A stretch of 64,000 nt of DNA from Hippopus hippopus (taxonomy: Eukaryota > Mollusca > Bivalvia > Cardiida > Cardiidae). The stretch is from the NCBI GenBank assembly GCA_946811185.2, contig OX328100.1, forward strand, positions 16,604,999 to 16,668,998, written 5' to 3'. The translations under genes were made by a program, and so were the position numbers. The notes under the pieces are model-generated. The model did no database searches and had not been told where the DNA came from. It saw only the letters and a program-made list of their open reading frames with translations. Every line of letters starts with the position of its first letter. The first letter of the stretch is position 1. This document shows positions 1 to 10,997 of this stretch, piece by piece.

Positions 1-367
1 GGCTGGTGGGTCTGGTTCTTTGGGCATTTGCGCGGTGTCGCCTCGGATTAGCCTACGAATCCCTCGCGGGCTGATCCGTGGCGGCACAGTACGTCTACAT
101 TGGATTTTGTCTTGGTGTGGGCTTTTGTGGGACGGTGAGTCGAACGGTTTTGGACGATGTTGTTTCGGATCGGCCTCTGAGGTATGCGCAGACTGATCCG
201 ATGCGGCACTTTGGGTAGGTGCCTGGAGGCCCGGGTATGCTTGTTGCAGGTCATTGTTTCTTTACTGTTCGAGTTGGAGAGATTGTTATGTGTGTTGTAC
301 TGAGCCAAGGCCACCCTTCACAGTTAACGCAGGCTGTCTTGGATCGGTACTATACTCATTCTTTGAT

Positions 368-581
368 TTAACACCTTGTCAAGCGACGGGATTTCGGATT
401 TGTTCTATTGGAGGGCATTTGCGGACGACAGATTGGGTGTGTGACTGAGGTTGGAGTCTGTTTTGGGAGGGGTGGATGGCAGTGTGGGAGTGGGAGAGCA
501 TTTTCTTCTTTTCCCGTGATGTTTTTAGGAATTTTCTCTCTCGGGATCCTTAAATATTGGGATTGTTCGGTAAAGGATTAA
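368..581 (-). mobile_element. Family-A MITE, A-to-G altered
   Basis: Reverse copy with TTAA at both ends. GCGGACGACAGATTGGG at 421-437 stands where other reverse copies have GCAGACAACAAATTAAA: six A-to-G changes and nothing else. Confidence 0.75.
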
Positions 582-802
582 ATGAAATAGGAGATCGGGT
601 GAATGTCGTAGGGCCTGGGAGGAAGGCCTTTTTGGAGCGCTGTGGGAGGGGGAGGAATGCTGGTAAACTAGCATTTTCTTCTTTTTCTGCAGTGTTTTCT
701 GCCCTTTTATAGACGGATTCTATCATTTTGGTCGCATTTGGTTTGCCGTCGGTAAATGCTTTCAATTTGGAGAAGTCTACAATTTTGTGATTTGGTAATG
801 AA
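578..802 (+). mobile_element. Family-A MITE, A-to-G altered
   Basis: Forward copy sharing TTAA (578-581) with the previous one. Left core arm GCTGTGGGAGGGGGAGGAAT is enriched in G relative to GAAAAGGAGAAAAT; right side GTAAATGCTTTCAATTTGGA is intact. Confidence 0.75.
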
Positions 803-864
803 GTAACAAACACATTCAATGTTGTATAAAATTGTTGGTTGTTTTAGAATGTACATTTCCTTCT

Positions 865-1092
865 TTAACTCTTTACCACACAATCCGGGGTTTTCACGAC
901 CCTGGAGAAGAGGCCTTCTGAGGACATTGTGGGAAAGGGAGAAAATGTCGGTAACCAGCATTTTATTCTCCTCCCACAATGTTTTCTACCCTTCCCAAGT
1001 CGGATTTCAATATTTGAGTCGCATTGGTTTTGTCGTCTGCCGGTGCTTTGAATTTGACTGGTCTAGGATAATGGTGTTTGGTAAAGAGTTAA
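865..1092 (+). mobile_element. Family-A MITE, A-to-G altered
   Basis: Forward copy, TTAACTCTTTACCACACAAT to GGTAAAGAGTTAA. GAGAAGAGGCCTTCTGAGGA replaces GAGAAAGAAGCCTTTTGAAA. Confidence 0.88.
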
Positions 1093-1193
1093 ACCTATGC
1101 AATAAATTTATATTTGGTAAATCTATATTGGTAATGTCCAAACGTAGGCCTGGTCCATTATTGTGGGCTCGATCCTTTGCCGATTGGTGGGTA

Positions 1194-1437
1194 TGATCTA
1201 TGCTTTGTGGGGGGGGGGGGGGGGGGGGTCTTGATGCATCTGCAAAAGGTATCGACCCATGACAGTGCAGGCTGGCATGGGCTAAAATCTTCCAATTATC
1301 TGCATGTCCTAGTAATATTCTACCTCCTGATTCAGTCGGTTGTTAGACAAGGTGGACTTTATGGGTCCGTGATTATGTACTGATTTGCTTGGTATTCTGT
1401 ATCACGGAGATGCATTAGGCCCCCTTTTGCTGGAACG
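1194..1437 (-). mobile_element. Family-B MITE (GAGCCATGCTCTG ends)
   Basis: Reverse copy: GATGCATCTGCAAAAGGTAT near the left end and GAGATGCATTAGGCCCCCTT near the right. Terminal GAGCCATGCT is eroded on both sides. Lies in the G-enriched first 1.5 kb. Confidence 0.7.
1207..1228. repeat. Poly-G run in a family-B MITE
   Basis: About 21 consecutive G at the place where the family-B end normally has AAAAGGGGGC. Likely expansion of that short G run. Confidence 0.9.
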
Positions 1438-1763
1438 TGGGTCGGATGCATTTTTGGTCTGGGTTCGGGCCCATTTGGCGGGATTAAAGCTGCAATGACT
1501 TCATCCCGGGACTTGGTATTAATTGTTTACGTGACGTCAACGTTACCTTGACGTTGCGTAAACAACTGTTACTGCAGGCATTGTATCACAGGACCACACT
1601 AGAAGAAGGCGGTTGTACCGCCGAAAGCTCGTGTACATTATTATTCTATGTAGAGTGACGTCATTCTGTACAAAGTAAGTAAGTTATTCAATGGAATATA
1701 ATCTGCATCCACGTTTTTTCTCTAAGTATGAACTTGTTTTCCTTTGATTAAGAGTTCATCATG

Positions 1764-1956
1764 TTAGAATCGAAATAATCTTCTTTCTATCGTGGTTTAT
1801 CGTTCAATAAACCATGTTGTGAGTTATGAGGCATAATGAATAAACCACTCGGGCTATCGCCCTCGTGGATTATTTATTGTGTCTCATAACTCACAACTGT
1901 GGTTTATTGAACGATAAACCACGATAGAAAGAAGAACATTTCTTAATTCTAACATG
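1764..1956. repeat. Foldback (inverted-repeat) element
   Basis: Left arm TCTTTCTATCGTGGTTTATC and GTTCAATAAACCA, right arm TGGTTTATTGAACGATAAAC and CACGATAGAAAGA, with TGTTAGAAT/ATTCTAACA outermost and a GGGCTATCGCCC loop. The arms are about 85 bp and nearly perfect. Confidence 0.9.
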
Positions 1957-2507
1957 ACACATGAATTCAGCTCTATAAACACAGTGCAACGGAAGTGTGG
2001 TAAAATATATGCCATTCTATAGCAAATTGCCCATGCAGGCTGTTCCTTTGTCCCCCCTCAGATATTTTAAAAAGGAAGTCACTTGACGTAAACAAGTTCT
2101 CTGTTACTCAGAAAAAATATCAGATTTACCGATATTTACTGTTTTTGATAAAAATTGACAATGATGGAACTATTTGAAATGTTACCAGTAAATATGTTTA
2201 AATCAAGTGCTTTTTTCTGTTGAAGATTTACATCAAAATTGGCCAGTGATGCATTGGAAATGTGATTTGGGCTAGGTATTCAGAGCATTTGAAGCGACTG
2301 CCACCCTAATGCTTATCAATACATTCATCCTTCTTTGTCGTTTGAAAGGGAGAACATAAAATAGTAAAGCTGTGTGTTTTTGTTGTTGTTTTTTTTATGC
2401 CTAAGGCTTTTTTGAAATTTTGATTTTTTCTTTAAATTTACCGACTGGGCAGTGGGGCTTTGTTCTGGTTTGCAAATGGAACAGCCATGGTTTTTTCAAG
2501 GAAATTA

Positions 2508-2655
2508 ATCTGCATCCTCATCGTATGAACTTGTTTTCCTTTGATCAAGAATTGGTCATGTCAGAATCTAAATAATCTTCTTTCTATCTTAGTTTATCAT
2601 TCAATAAACCACGGTTGTGAGTTATAAGGCACAATTAATAAACCATGAGGGCTGA
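2508..2655. repeat. Half copy of the 1.76-kb foldback
   Basis: CGTATGAACTTGTTTTCCTT, AATAATCTTCTTTCTATC, CAATAAACCACGGTTGTGAG and AATAAACCATGAGGGC repeat the left arm and its upstream flank; the right arm is missing. Confidence 0.8.
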
Positions 2656-2804
2656 CACAAGTAAAGACCTTTTGCTATTTGTAAATTTTCTGTATATCCA
2701 AGGACCATTCTATCTCGGGATTCAGCTGGTTGTTAAACAAAGTAGATTTAATAGATCCATAATAATGTTATAACTTGCTGTGTATAATGCATAACAGCGA
2801 TGCA
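2650..2804 (-). mobile_element. Family-B MITE fragment cut by a family-A MITE
   Basis: Reverse copy that reads up to CAGCGATGCATT and stops where a family-A MITE begins at TTAA. The expected next bases of family B are AA(G)CCCC, so insertion at TTAA explains the break. Confidence 0.65.
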
Positions 2805-3033
2805 TTAACCGTTTACCACACAATCCCGGCTTTTAACAACCCTGAGAAAGAAGCCTATTGAAAACCTTGTGGGAACAGGAGAAAATGCTGTTAACCAGCA
2901 TTTTCTCCTTTTACCACAATGTTTTCTACCCTTCCCAAACCAAATTTCCATTTTTCAGTCACATTTATTTTGTTGTCTGCAAATGCTTTCAATTTGGACC
3001 AGTCTATAATTTTGTTGTTTGGTAAAGAGTTAA
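2805..3033 (+). mobile_element. Family-A MITE, complete
   Basis: Forward, TTAACCGTTTACCACACAAT to TTTGGTAAAGAGTTAA. Inserted in a family-B MITE at its GATGCATTAA end. Core arms differ slightly (GGAACAGG / CCTTTTACC). Confidence 0.92.
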
Positions 3034-3202
3034 CCCCCTTTTCTACGAGCACTGCTCATTTCTAGCTGACCATGCTACTTCTGATAGGCAACCTATGCTA
3101 CAGAGGCATCAAAGGCTGCTTGCATTGGGGAACATTTTTGTGCACATTGATTTAAATTCAAACTGTAAATTTAGATGAAGATCTGGGTCTGTATAAAATC
3201 AC

Positions 3203-3376
3203 CAACCATTCTTAAGAACGTTCTTGGTCTTACTATCCAAGATTTTCCAAATTTGAAAGTAACACAACTTCTGATTGGCTAAACCAAATGGTTTAGCCAA
3301 TCAGAAGTTGTGTTACTTTCAAATTTTGAAAATTCTGGAGAGTAAGACCAAGATCATTCTTAAGAATGGTTGGTGT
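3203..3376. repeat. Foldback family H, near-perfect copy
   Basis: A palindrome centred near 3,290 (AAACCAAATGGTTT). Arms carry CTTCTGATTGGCTAAACC / GGTTTAGCCAATCAGAAG and outer CACCAACCATTCTTAAGAA / TTCTTAAGAATGGTTGGTG. About 85 bp per arm. Confidence 0.9.
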
Positions 3377-3620
3377 CATTACGGGAACATTTCAGATTAT
3401 GGAGCAGTGTTTGCTGATTTTGGATCTTTACCATCCAAAACCTTGCAAGATATTTTGGCAAAATCAGGCTTTTTAGATAATTAAGACTTTTCTACTGCAT
3501 GTAAAAAATCTCTCATTTTTTCATTTGTCAAAGAGTTAACTTAATGTGGAAATTATTGTTTAAACTTCCTTATTTATACTATTTTGTCTCACTATTCAAA
3601 AGCTTCAGATATGAAACTAT

Positions 3621-3833
3621 CTAACCCTAAGAGCATCGAATAAACCTATCAGACATTTTCATCCTAGAAATACTATCCAAATAATTGCAATTCCATGACT
3701 GCTTTTGTATAAAGTGTGTCAGCAAAGCAGACAGTGCAGATCAAAGATCAGGCTGCATGTTTTGTGCAGCCTGATCTTGATCTTCCCTGGCCGTAAAGGC
3801 AACTATAGTCGTGAAGGATGCTTTAAGGGTCAA
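3621..3833. repeat. Family-C hairpin repeat
   Basis: ATAATTGCAATTCCATGACT, GCAGATCAAAGATCAGGCTG, then CAGCCTGATCTTGATCTTCC forming a hairpin around CATGTTTTGTG, then GCAAAGGCAACTATAG-like sequence and AAGGATGCTTTAAGGGTCA. Confidence 0.75.
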
Positions 3834-4087
3834 GAGCATGATCAACTTCTTTGAAATACCTCAAAACTTATTCACCATCAACTGACACTAGCTTGCTGCT
3901 AAAAAAAGCATCCCTGTAAAATAATACATCATCAATGTGGAAGTGATATCTGAATCAATTGTGAAAAGATTGTGGCCAAAGAAGAAATGGCCCATTATGA
4001 ACAATTATCCTTTTTTTCGTTATGTTTTTAGAAGTGGTGTGCAAGCCATAGACAGTCATCCAACTGAATCATACGGTACACATGTCC

Positions 4088-4222
4088 TTTGACACGCAGA
4101 AAATTTACCAAGAACAAAAAGTTTTGACCTAGGACGCCTGCGCAGACTGAGTAGGCTGACGTGGGTCAATACATTTTGCAGATGCATTTATAAGGCCCCT
4201 TTTCACAGAGCAATATTGGCTC
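4088..4222 (+). mobile_element. Family-B MITE, right half
   Basis: ACACGCAGAAAATTTACCAA, AAAAAGTTTTGACC, a GCGCAGACTGAGTAGGCTGA palindromic segment, and GCAGATGCATTTATAAGGCC CCTT with an eroded end. Confidence 0.7.
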
Positions 4223-4289
4223 ATATATTTTTCGAGGTGAAACAATAACAAATCCTGTTGCACAGGCTTTCTAAAATTTGCCAGCCCAG

Positions 4290-4615
4290 TATCACGAGTC
4301 CTGAGTATCAATGAGTAACTGTCAAGCCCCTGTAGTGCAGTCTGTGACATACAGGATTTGAGACCAGGTCGCTGTTCAAATACCTAGCTTGGCCAATTTC
4401 TTTCCCAGGATTGATGGTAGTAATAGCGACAGTATTCATTCCTCTCTTACAACTGACCATAGCGACAATGGGCATATGGGAAGCAGCCAGTGGCTTGTGA
4501 AGAATATTGTTCAAATTACTGGTAAAAGAAGTTTCAGAAAAGCATTGAAAGGTGCACTTGTTAACAAGAGATAACTGAAATAATATCAAAAACAGTTTTT
4601 AACACCATACAAACA
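4290..4615 (+). mobile_element. tRNA-derived SINE, family J
   Basis: The tRNA-like head has an A-box-like CTGTAGTGCAGTCTGTGACA and a B-box-like GGTCGCTGTTCAAATACC. The body is CAGGATTGATGGTAGTAATA, GCAGCCAGTGGCTTGTGAAG and TTTCAGAAAAGCATTG, found inverted at 26.1, 30.8 and 34.9 kb. Confidence 0.7.
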
Positions 4616-4943
4616 AACACACACTGAGTAACTGGGGCCCTGCGTGCCCTCCATTTATGATTATTTTGAAGTAATGATTATGTTCTAATACTTAATTGAA
4701 AGAATGCCCATGATGTCAATTTGCCCAGTGGCAGCACGGACCTCCAAGGACAAGAAATCAATAGAAATATAATCTTACAAGCACATCCCTGCTAAGTGCT
4801 TTCATCATTGTATGGGGAGGAATAAAACCAAAGAAAAATCAATCCTTTGTGTCAAATGTCTACTATCCCATGTCCACAATAGTTGATACTGGGTTTGTGT
4901 GGTAATCCCATTTTCAAAACCCTCGTAATACTTAATCAACTTA

Positions 4944-5169
4944 TTTCTTTCCCATACAACTCCAAGTTTTAACGACCCTGAGGAAGAAGCCTTTCGAAAA
5001 CATTCTGGGAAAAGGAGAAAATGCTGGTAACCAGCATTTTCTCCTTTTCCCAAAATATTTTCTATCCTATTGGAGACAAGTTCCATCATTTGAGTCACAT
5101 CTTAATTGTCGTCTGCAAATGCTTTCAATTTTAACAAGTCTACATTTTTGTCATTTGGTAAAGAGTTAA
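4944..5169 (+). mobile_element. Family-A MITE, left end eroded
   Basis: Forward; AACGACCCTGAGGAAGAAGC, nearly perfect palindromic core, TGCAAATGCTTTCAATTTTA, GGTAAAGAGTTAA. Confidence 0.88.
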
Positions 5170-6055
5170 ATGGACATTCTCAGTCAGAACCCAAATATGC
5201 AGGTATTGCAACTTCAAAGTTTCTTTTTTTCACAATTTATTTCTGAGAAGCAGGTATTGTAGATCCAAGATCAAACTACATGTTCTGTGCAGTGCTTATA
5301 AAACAAGAGCATTACATGCCGGTGCCTTCATTCTGCTGCAGTTGCTCTTAGAAATACATGGAGACTGATTTTCAGTGAAAGTTCTCAGTTAACAAAGGGA
5401 CATAATTGTGTCAAAAATATTTTGATGGTTACCTGCCCCTGTTATATGGGTACCCTCTTCGATAGTTAACAATTAGTCCCAATTTTAAGTAAATCTCTTT
5501 AGTAATGACAGAGATTTCATAACATGTCAAAGTTTTTGCACCATAACAACAATGACCATATAAACAATGACAGTGCTAGTATGACAATACCTTGGCTTTT
5601 CTTCAAAAACAGCCAAGCTAAAAATAGTTAAAGATCAGACTGAAAATTGACATTGATCTATATACAAGGTCATAGTTTATCAAACTTGTGTTTGGTACTC
5701 TTAACATTAGTGGGAGACAGTGGTATTGGGATAGGGCATTTGCTTCTTGCATCAGAGGTTCCAGGTATGTATCAACATATGGAAGTACCAATGTCAAAGC
5801 ATGAGTGCTAATAAGATTTCCAGGAAGCAATTGTACAAGTGCAAATTAGGTTTCTCAGTAGAAATCAACCAGAGTGATTCATGTCAATTGAAGAGCATGT
5901 TTCACAAATAATGTTAGAAAAAAAAGGAGGGGGGATAACTTGAAAATTAGTTAAATGCTGTTTATTACGGAATTAAATGAAACAAAAGGTAACCTGCCCG
6001 CACATTATGGTTATAGCTTGAAATATTACAGAACTCGTATTGTTCTCTAATAATG

Positions 6056-6256
6056 AATCTTTACCACATAAATAAATTTTAGACTTATCCATTTTGAATG
6101 CTTTTTCAGACAACAAAAAGTATGTGGTTTAAATTACAATATTTGTCTGTGAAAAGGTAAAAAACATTGTGAGAAAAGGAGAAAATGCTTTTCCTACATA
6201 GTTTTAGAAAGCCTTCTTCTTCATGTCAAAAACTTGACATTGTTTGGTAAATTGAT
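6056..6256 (-). mobile_element. Family-A MITE, right core arm deleted
   Basis: Reverse; CTTTACCACATAAATAAATT, AAAGGAGAAAATGC, then a deletion to TTTTCCTACATAGTTTTAGA and GCCTTCTTCTTCATG. Confidence 0.75.
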
Positions 6257-6403
6257 AAATGGATGTCTCTAAAAGAGGAAAGATTGATATATTTTCCATC
6301 GGATAGTGACTTAAAGATGCCCAAATTGTACAAGGGATGGAAAAATAAATGCAAGCTTTTACTCTATGGATATTAAGGGTAACTAAAGGTGCTTTTGGAG
6401 ACA

Positions 6404-6490
6404 TTCAAGATCAGACTGCATGGAATATCCAAGAGATGAACACTGCATGAAAAAAACATGCAGTCTGTTTTTTGGATCTATACCATTCTG
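6404..6490. repeat. Family-C related hairpin
   Basis: AAGATCAGACTGCATGGAAT and AAACATGCAGTCTGTTTTTT face each other with AAGAGATGAACACTGCATG between. Confidence 0.45.
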
Positions 6491-6617
6491 ACATTTTGTA
6501 AGGTATCCTGGGCCAAATGCCATGACCTTCACCTTTCAACACTGACTTATGCTACAATCTATACTTCTCACAGCCCCTAGCAAATTTTGTATAGATATCC
6601 TGGAAACATCCTTGTAA

Positions 6618-6790
6618 GATAAATAGAGGATAATCAACTGGTGATGTGTGATATTAAAAATCTGTCACTAGAATGGGTTGTGATGCGGTTGAAAAACGAG
6701 TCTGAAGGATGAGTTTTTTAACCGTATCAAACCCCATTCGAGTGACAGATTTTTAATATCACACACCACCAGTTGATTATTCTATTTATT
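6618..6790. repeat. Foldback element
   Basis: Arms AATCAACTGGTGATGTGTGA / TCACACACCACCAGTTGATT and TTAAAAATCTGTCACT / AGTGACAGATTTTTAA around a small loop of GAGTCTGAAGGATGAG. Confidence 0.88.
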
Positions 6791-7011
6791 ATATTCCTAG
6801 TCTAATTCTCCCTTTGTTTGCGAATAATTATCAAGAAGGGTAGGTATACATGTATAGCACTTTTCTTTACAAACACAATCATGATCTGTTTTTGGCAGAA
6901 ATAGCTGACGTAACAAGATGACGTAACGCTCGAGAGTATGTTATGTCATCTATCTCTCCATTTGAAGGCATGCATTGTTTTGTGCCTTTGAAATTTAAAA
7001 CCAGCCATTTC

Positions 7012-7285
7012 AACCCTTTCACACATAAAAATTTCAAGACTTAACCAAATTAAAAACATCTCCAGATGACAAATACTAAATTGGTACAAAAGACATTAGG
7101 TTTTCTGATAGGATAGAAAACATTATGGAAAAAGGAGAAAATGCTGGTCAGTAGTGTTTTCTCGTTTTTCCACAATATTTTCTAAAAGCTTTCTCCCACA
7201 AAAGCTATCTTCTTTTCTCGAAATGTTTTCAAAAGATTTCTCCCACAAGGTCGTTAACTCGGGATTGTTTGGAAAGACTGTACCG
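7012..7285 (-). mobile_element. Family-A MITE, right arm duplicated
   Basis: Reverse; after the core the block TTTTCTAAAAGCTTTCTCCC appears again as TTTTCAAAAGATTTCTCCCA about 50 bp on, so the copy is longer than usual. Confidence 0.72.
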
Positions 7286-7536
7286 AAAATATTTTCATTG
7301 TGCTATTGTCTACTAAAGATGTTTGAAGCAGAGACAGAAACATTAGACTGTGAGCAATATAGGAAAAAAAGTAGTTCCGGCAAACGTTCTAAAACTATAT
7401 CATCACTAGTGATGATACCAAATCGTCACTAGTGATGTTATTCACTGTGAAAAACTGAAAAAATATTACACTGAGAAATCCCAGTAATTCACTGATAGGA
7501 ATGTAATAATGGTAATTAATATGATGTAAGATTCTA

Positions 7537-7742
7537 AACCTTTACCAAATAATCACATGTTTTAACGACTCAAGAAAAGGCTTTTTGAAAAGATTGTAAG
7601 AAAATGACAAAATGCTGATAGTGAGCATTTTCCCCTTCTCCCACAAAGTTTTCTAGTCTCTTTTTTAGCCTTATTCAATTTGTCCACTGTAAAATTTAAC
7701 ACTATCTGTTTGAACAAGTCTAAAATATTACATGCTAAAGAC
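7537..7742 (+). mobile_element. Family-A MITE, diverged
   Basis: Forward; AACCTTTACCAAATAATCAC, GATTGTAAGAAAATGACAAA, GAGCATTTTCCCCTTCTCCC; right end eroded. Confidence 0.72.
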
Positions 7743-7933
7743 TTGAAGCTAGGAGACATGGGAAAAAATTATGCCAAAAGGAGAATTGCTCATTATTACA
7801 TAACCAATGCTCATAATTCACCTTCTTTTTGTTCTTATCCCCAGAGTCTCATTACTGGTTCAAAATTTACAAAGCAATAATCTCTAAGAATCTAATTTGG
7901 CTGCCAAGAGACATTAAATCATAGGTCTACCAT

Positions 7934-8155
7934 TAATCCTTTTCCACCAAATCCCGTGTTTTAATGAACCTGAGGAAAAAGGGCCTTTAGAAACTTTTGT
8001 GGAAAAAGAAGAAAATGCTGGTAACTAGCATTTTCTCCATCTCCCACAATCTTTTCTTCCCTTCAAAGAACAAATTTACATTTTTCAGTCACCTTTAATT
8101 TGTTGTCTGCAAATGTTTCTGGACAGGTCTAAAATGTTGTCATTTGGTAAAGTTT
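7934..8155 (+). mobile_element. Family-A MITE
   Basis: Forward; TTAATCCTTTTCCACCAAAT to TGTCATTTGGTAAAGTTTA; the core is broken by a few changes. Confidence 0.82.
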
Positions 8156-8698
8156 ACTTACAAAAAAATCCCTTACTTTACAACAGTGTTGCTATGATTT
8201 TGAAAACACTGGAGAAAAAGGAGACTATGCTCTGTGACAAACTTCATCTCCTTTTCCCTTCATCTTTTCAATCTTTACACAGACAAATCCTAGTGGCTTT
8301 TGAAAGCATTATTTCAACTAAAGAATCTCAGCATTTGTCATATTTGACAAACTCTCTCTTGATATCAACTTTGTCTGATTGCTAATTAAAAATTAACAGA
8401 AGGCAGCATTAAAACAGTTTTGCAAAATAGAAATAACAAATATGACTAAAGTTTTGTTACACAAATTTACGACCTTTAAACATTGTTGGAAAAATAATGG
8501 TTGATTGTTAAAGGAAATTTCTTCTTAAGCCTCCATGTTTCCAAAGCTAGTTCAATCTAAGAAAAAAAGGGCCTTCTGAGAGTTACAATTTAAAGGGAAA
8601 TCAAATAAAATCTCTTTTGAAAACTAAGGTTTTCCCAATTTTGCTCTTGAAATTCTCTAGCTTTCTCCAGAACTGTTCTTGAAATCCTAAGATCACCC

Positions 8699-8927
8699 TT
8701 AACCCATTACCACACAATCCAAACTTTTAACGACCCTGAAAAAGAAGCCTTTTGAAAACATTGTGGGAAAAGGAGAAAATGCTGGTAACCAGCATTTTCT
8801 CCTTTACCCACAATGTTTTCTATCCTTCCAAAAACAAATTTCAATTTTTCAGTCACAGTAATTTTGACGTCTGCAAATGCTTTCAATTTGGACCATTCTA
8901 AAATCTTGTCGTTTGGAAAAGGGTTAA
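8699..8927 (+). mobile_element. Family-A MITE, complete
   Basis: Forward; TTAACCCATTACCACACAAT to CGTTTGGAAAAGGGTTAA; near-perfect core. Confidence 0.93.
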
Positions 8928-9179
8928 GTAAACTTTAAAGATTAAGATTTTCCCCAATATTGCTCTTTGAATCTTAGGAGTTCCCTTGCAATGCTCTTGA
9001 CATCCTGAAATATATCTTTTGACAATCTTGAAATATTAAGTCAATGTTGTCTATCTTTCTTAGGCTCCAAACATATCTGTGGTGCAGATTTCAGATAGCA
9101 TAATGGTTTATCAAAACCCTGAGACAAACAGAGAATTGCTCATACTTTTCCATACAAATGTGCAAGTTTGTAGTACACA

Positions 9180-9375
9180 CAAGGGTTGTCTAAGATTTGT
9201 CCCAGTGTCCTAATTTTTTATCCTAAGTGACCTAATTTTGAACTTGTCTGAGATATTCTCATGAAAAACAATCCGACTAACTTTCATGAGAGTCCAACTT
9301 AACCCTAGTCTAAAGAGTGCACTCGAGGTTTTTCTAGGATTTGCTCAAGAAGTGTCTGGGTATAACTGAATAGGT
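9180..9375. repeat. Diverged relative of the 145-bp unit
   Basis: CACAAGGGTTGTCTAAGATTTG, CCTAATTTTTTATCC, GTCTGAGATATTCTCATG and GAGTGCACTCGAGG occur in the same order as blocks of the 60.7-62.3 kb array, with many changes. No terminal hairpins found. Confidence 0.45.
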
Positions 9376-9629
9376 ATAAATAAAAAAAAGCAAACTCGAA
9401 AAATTTTATTATAAAATGTTAAACTACCAGTAAACAGAAAGAATACAGTCAGCTATACATTTTTTTTTTGAGGTTCTGGTTAGCATTACAATTTGCCAAC
9501 ATGCAATTAAATTGCTGTATAACTTTATACTTCAAAGATCCAAAATACTATAATTTTGTTTGAATGAATGGTGTACTAAGCAAATTTCAACAGTATGTTT
9601 GTCAAATTGTAGCAACTTAGTCATATCTT

Positions 9630-9778
9630 TATTGCATTTCACCAGTACTAGGTGGGAGCTCAGCAGTGCATTTCCCACTCCCAGGTCATCCAAGCTTTGC
9701 CAGCAGGTATCAATGCAGGATCTTACTACCAAAGCCATGCCTTTGCCACTGATCCACAGGAGACCCCTCAAAGTATTA
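9630..9778 (-). mobile_element. Degenerate tRNA-headed SINE
   Basis: CAGGTCATCCAAGCTTTGCC, AGGATCTTACTACCAAAGCC and TTTGCCACTGATCCACAGGA resemble the inverted head at 28.7 kb, with many changes. Confidence 0.35.
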
Positions 9779-10021
9779 CAACTTGGGTTTTTTTTTAACC
9801 AAACACATCTTTAGAGGTAGAATAAGATCCAACACAAATAAATGCTTGCATGCAGTGGTACCTGATCTACTGTGTGTGATCTAACCTTGATCTTTCTGCA
9901 AAAAAAGACCAAATAGGCCTTCACCATACCATTACATATAAATACAAAACCAAATCAGCCTATAATGAAGCAGGGAGTTAAGCTGGATGGACATACAGAC
10001 AGACTAGCTAGTTCAACTCAC

Positions 10022-10121
10022 CTGGTTTATCCAGGACATCATATTCTTTTTCATTGGTAAGATCATAGTCTGTCTGGGCTAGAAATGAGGCACTTTCAAG
10101 GTCTTTTTCACTCTTGTCCAT
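10022..10121 (-). CDS. Start exon of an unidentified minus-strand transcript
   Basis: Minus strand, ATG at 10,121, then MDKSEKDLESASFLAQTDYD and LTNEKEYDVLDKP, ending one base into the next codon at donor GTGAGTT. An in-frame TGA lies just before the ATG, so it is a start exon. The sequence is acidic and polar, unlike the junk ORFs around it. Its exit phase equals that of the exon at 44,115, so both could feed a common downstream exon left of the window. Product unknown. Confidence 0.5.
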
Positions 10122-10149
10122 AGTTCAGTCTATCTTATAATTCTTTCTT

Positions 10150-10640
10150 ATTTGAATCTTTGACTTATTTTCACATATACTTTGCTCTTAATATCCTCAA
10201 GTCTTTCCACATGCTTGAATTTTTCAATTTAATCATAGTTCATCTAGTCAGCTTGGTTCTTGAAATTCTGTGCATTTGAAATAATAAATACAAAAAAAGT
10301 AAACATACAAGAAAGCAGAAAATTGCACAATATAATCAGGGAATATTAAAAAACTAAGTTTGTGATGACAAAAAGTGCAGATACAAGAAAAACAAGAAGG
10401 GCAATTAATTGATGAACTTCACTAATGAATGGAAGAGAAAAAAATTCAAAAGGAAAGGTTAAAAATTGTGACTAGATCTACATTGTGATTCCATAACTAA
10501 AATAAAATTTTTGAAATTTCTAGAAACTGGTTTCAAAAAATTGCAACCACTAGTAGTTTGATTAGCCAGTTTTCATCTGTAAAATGTGTTAACTCATAAT
10601 TTAACTCCTGAAGAGTGTTTAAGCTAAACTTCAGTTGCTT
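10150..10640. other. Unassigned sequence upstream of the minus-strand start exon
   Basis: AT-rich. It would hold the promoter or an upstream intron of the exon at 10,022-10,121, but I see no TATA box or CpG-rich block. Confidence 0.4.
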
Positions 10641-10797
10641 TTAATTATCAGACTGCCTTTTAAGAACAATGTAGATAATGATCAGACAGTGCAAATCATG
10701 TTGTGAACAGCCAGGGTAGATACATTGGGACTAGGCAGTCTGTGTATTATGTTCTTGACATATTCTGTCTGCAAATGCATCTAATGTCATGCTGGAC

Positions 10798-10902
10798 ATT
10801 GAAAGAACAAGATTTTTATTTCTGTCTTTAAAAGAAAGAACAAGATTTTTATTTCTGTCTTTAAAAGAAAGAACAAGATTTTTATTTATGTCTTTAAAAT
10901 TA
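10798..10902. repeat. 33-bp direct repeat, three units
   Basis: GAAAGAACAAGATTTTTATT followed by TCTGTCTTTAAAA, present three times in a row; the third has one base changed. Confidence 0.85.
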
Positions 10903-10997
10903 GTTCAAAGCATTTGAAGAAGGACTTTCCTTTTAGTATTCTCGTGATTGGAGATGCCAAAATTTCTGCACGAATTGATAACTATAGTAGTAAATTG

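Noticed and set aside
1..365. Possible coding exon in the GC-richer first 360 bp
   Set aside because: Frames of 60-90 codons exist on both strands but without domain or clear splice signals; the segment shares the G enrichment of the adjoining altered MITEs.
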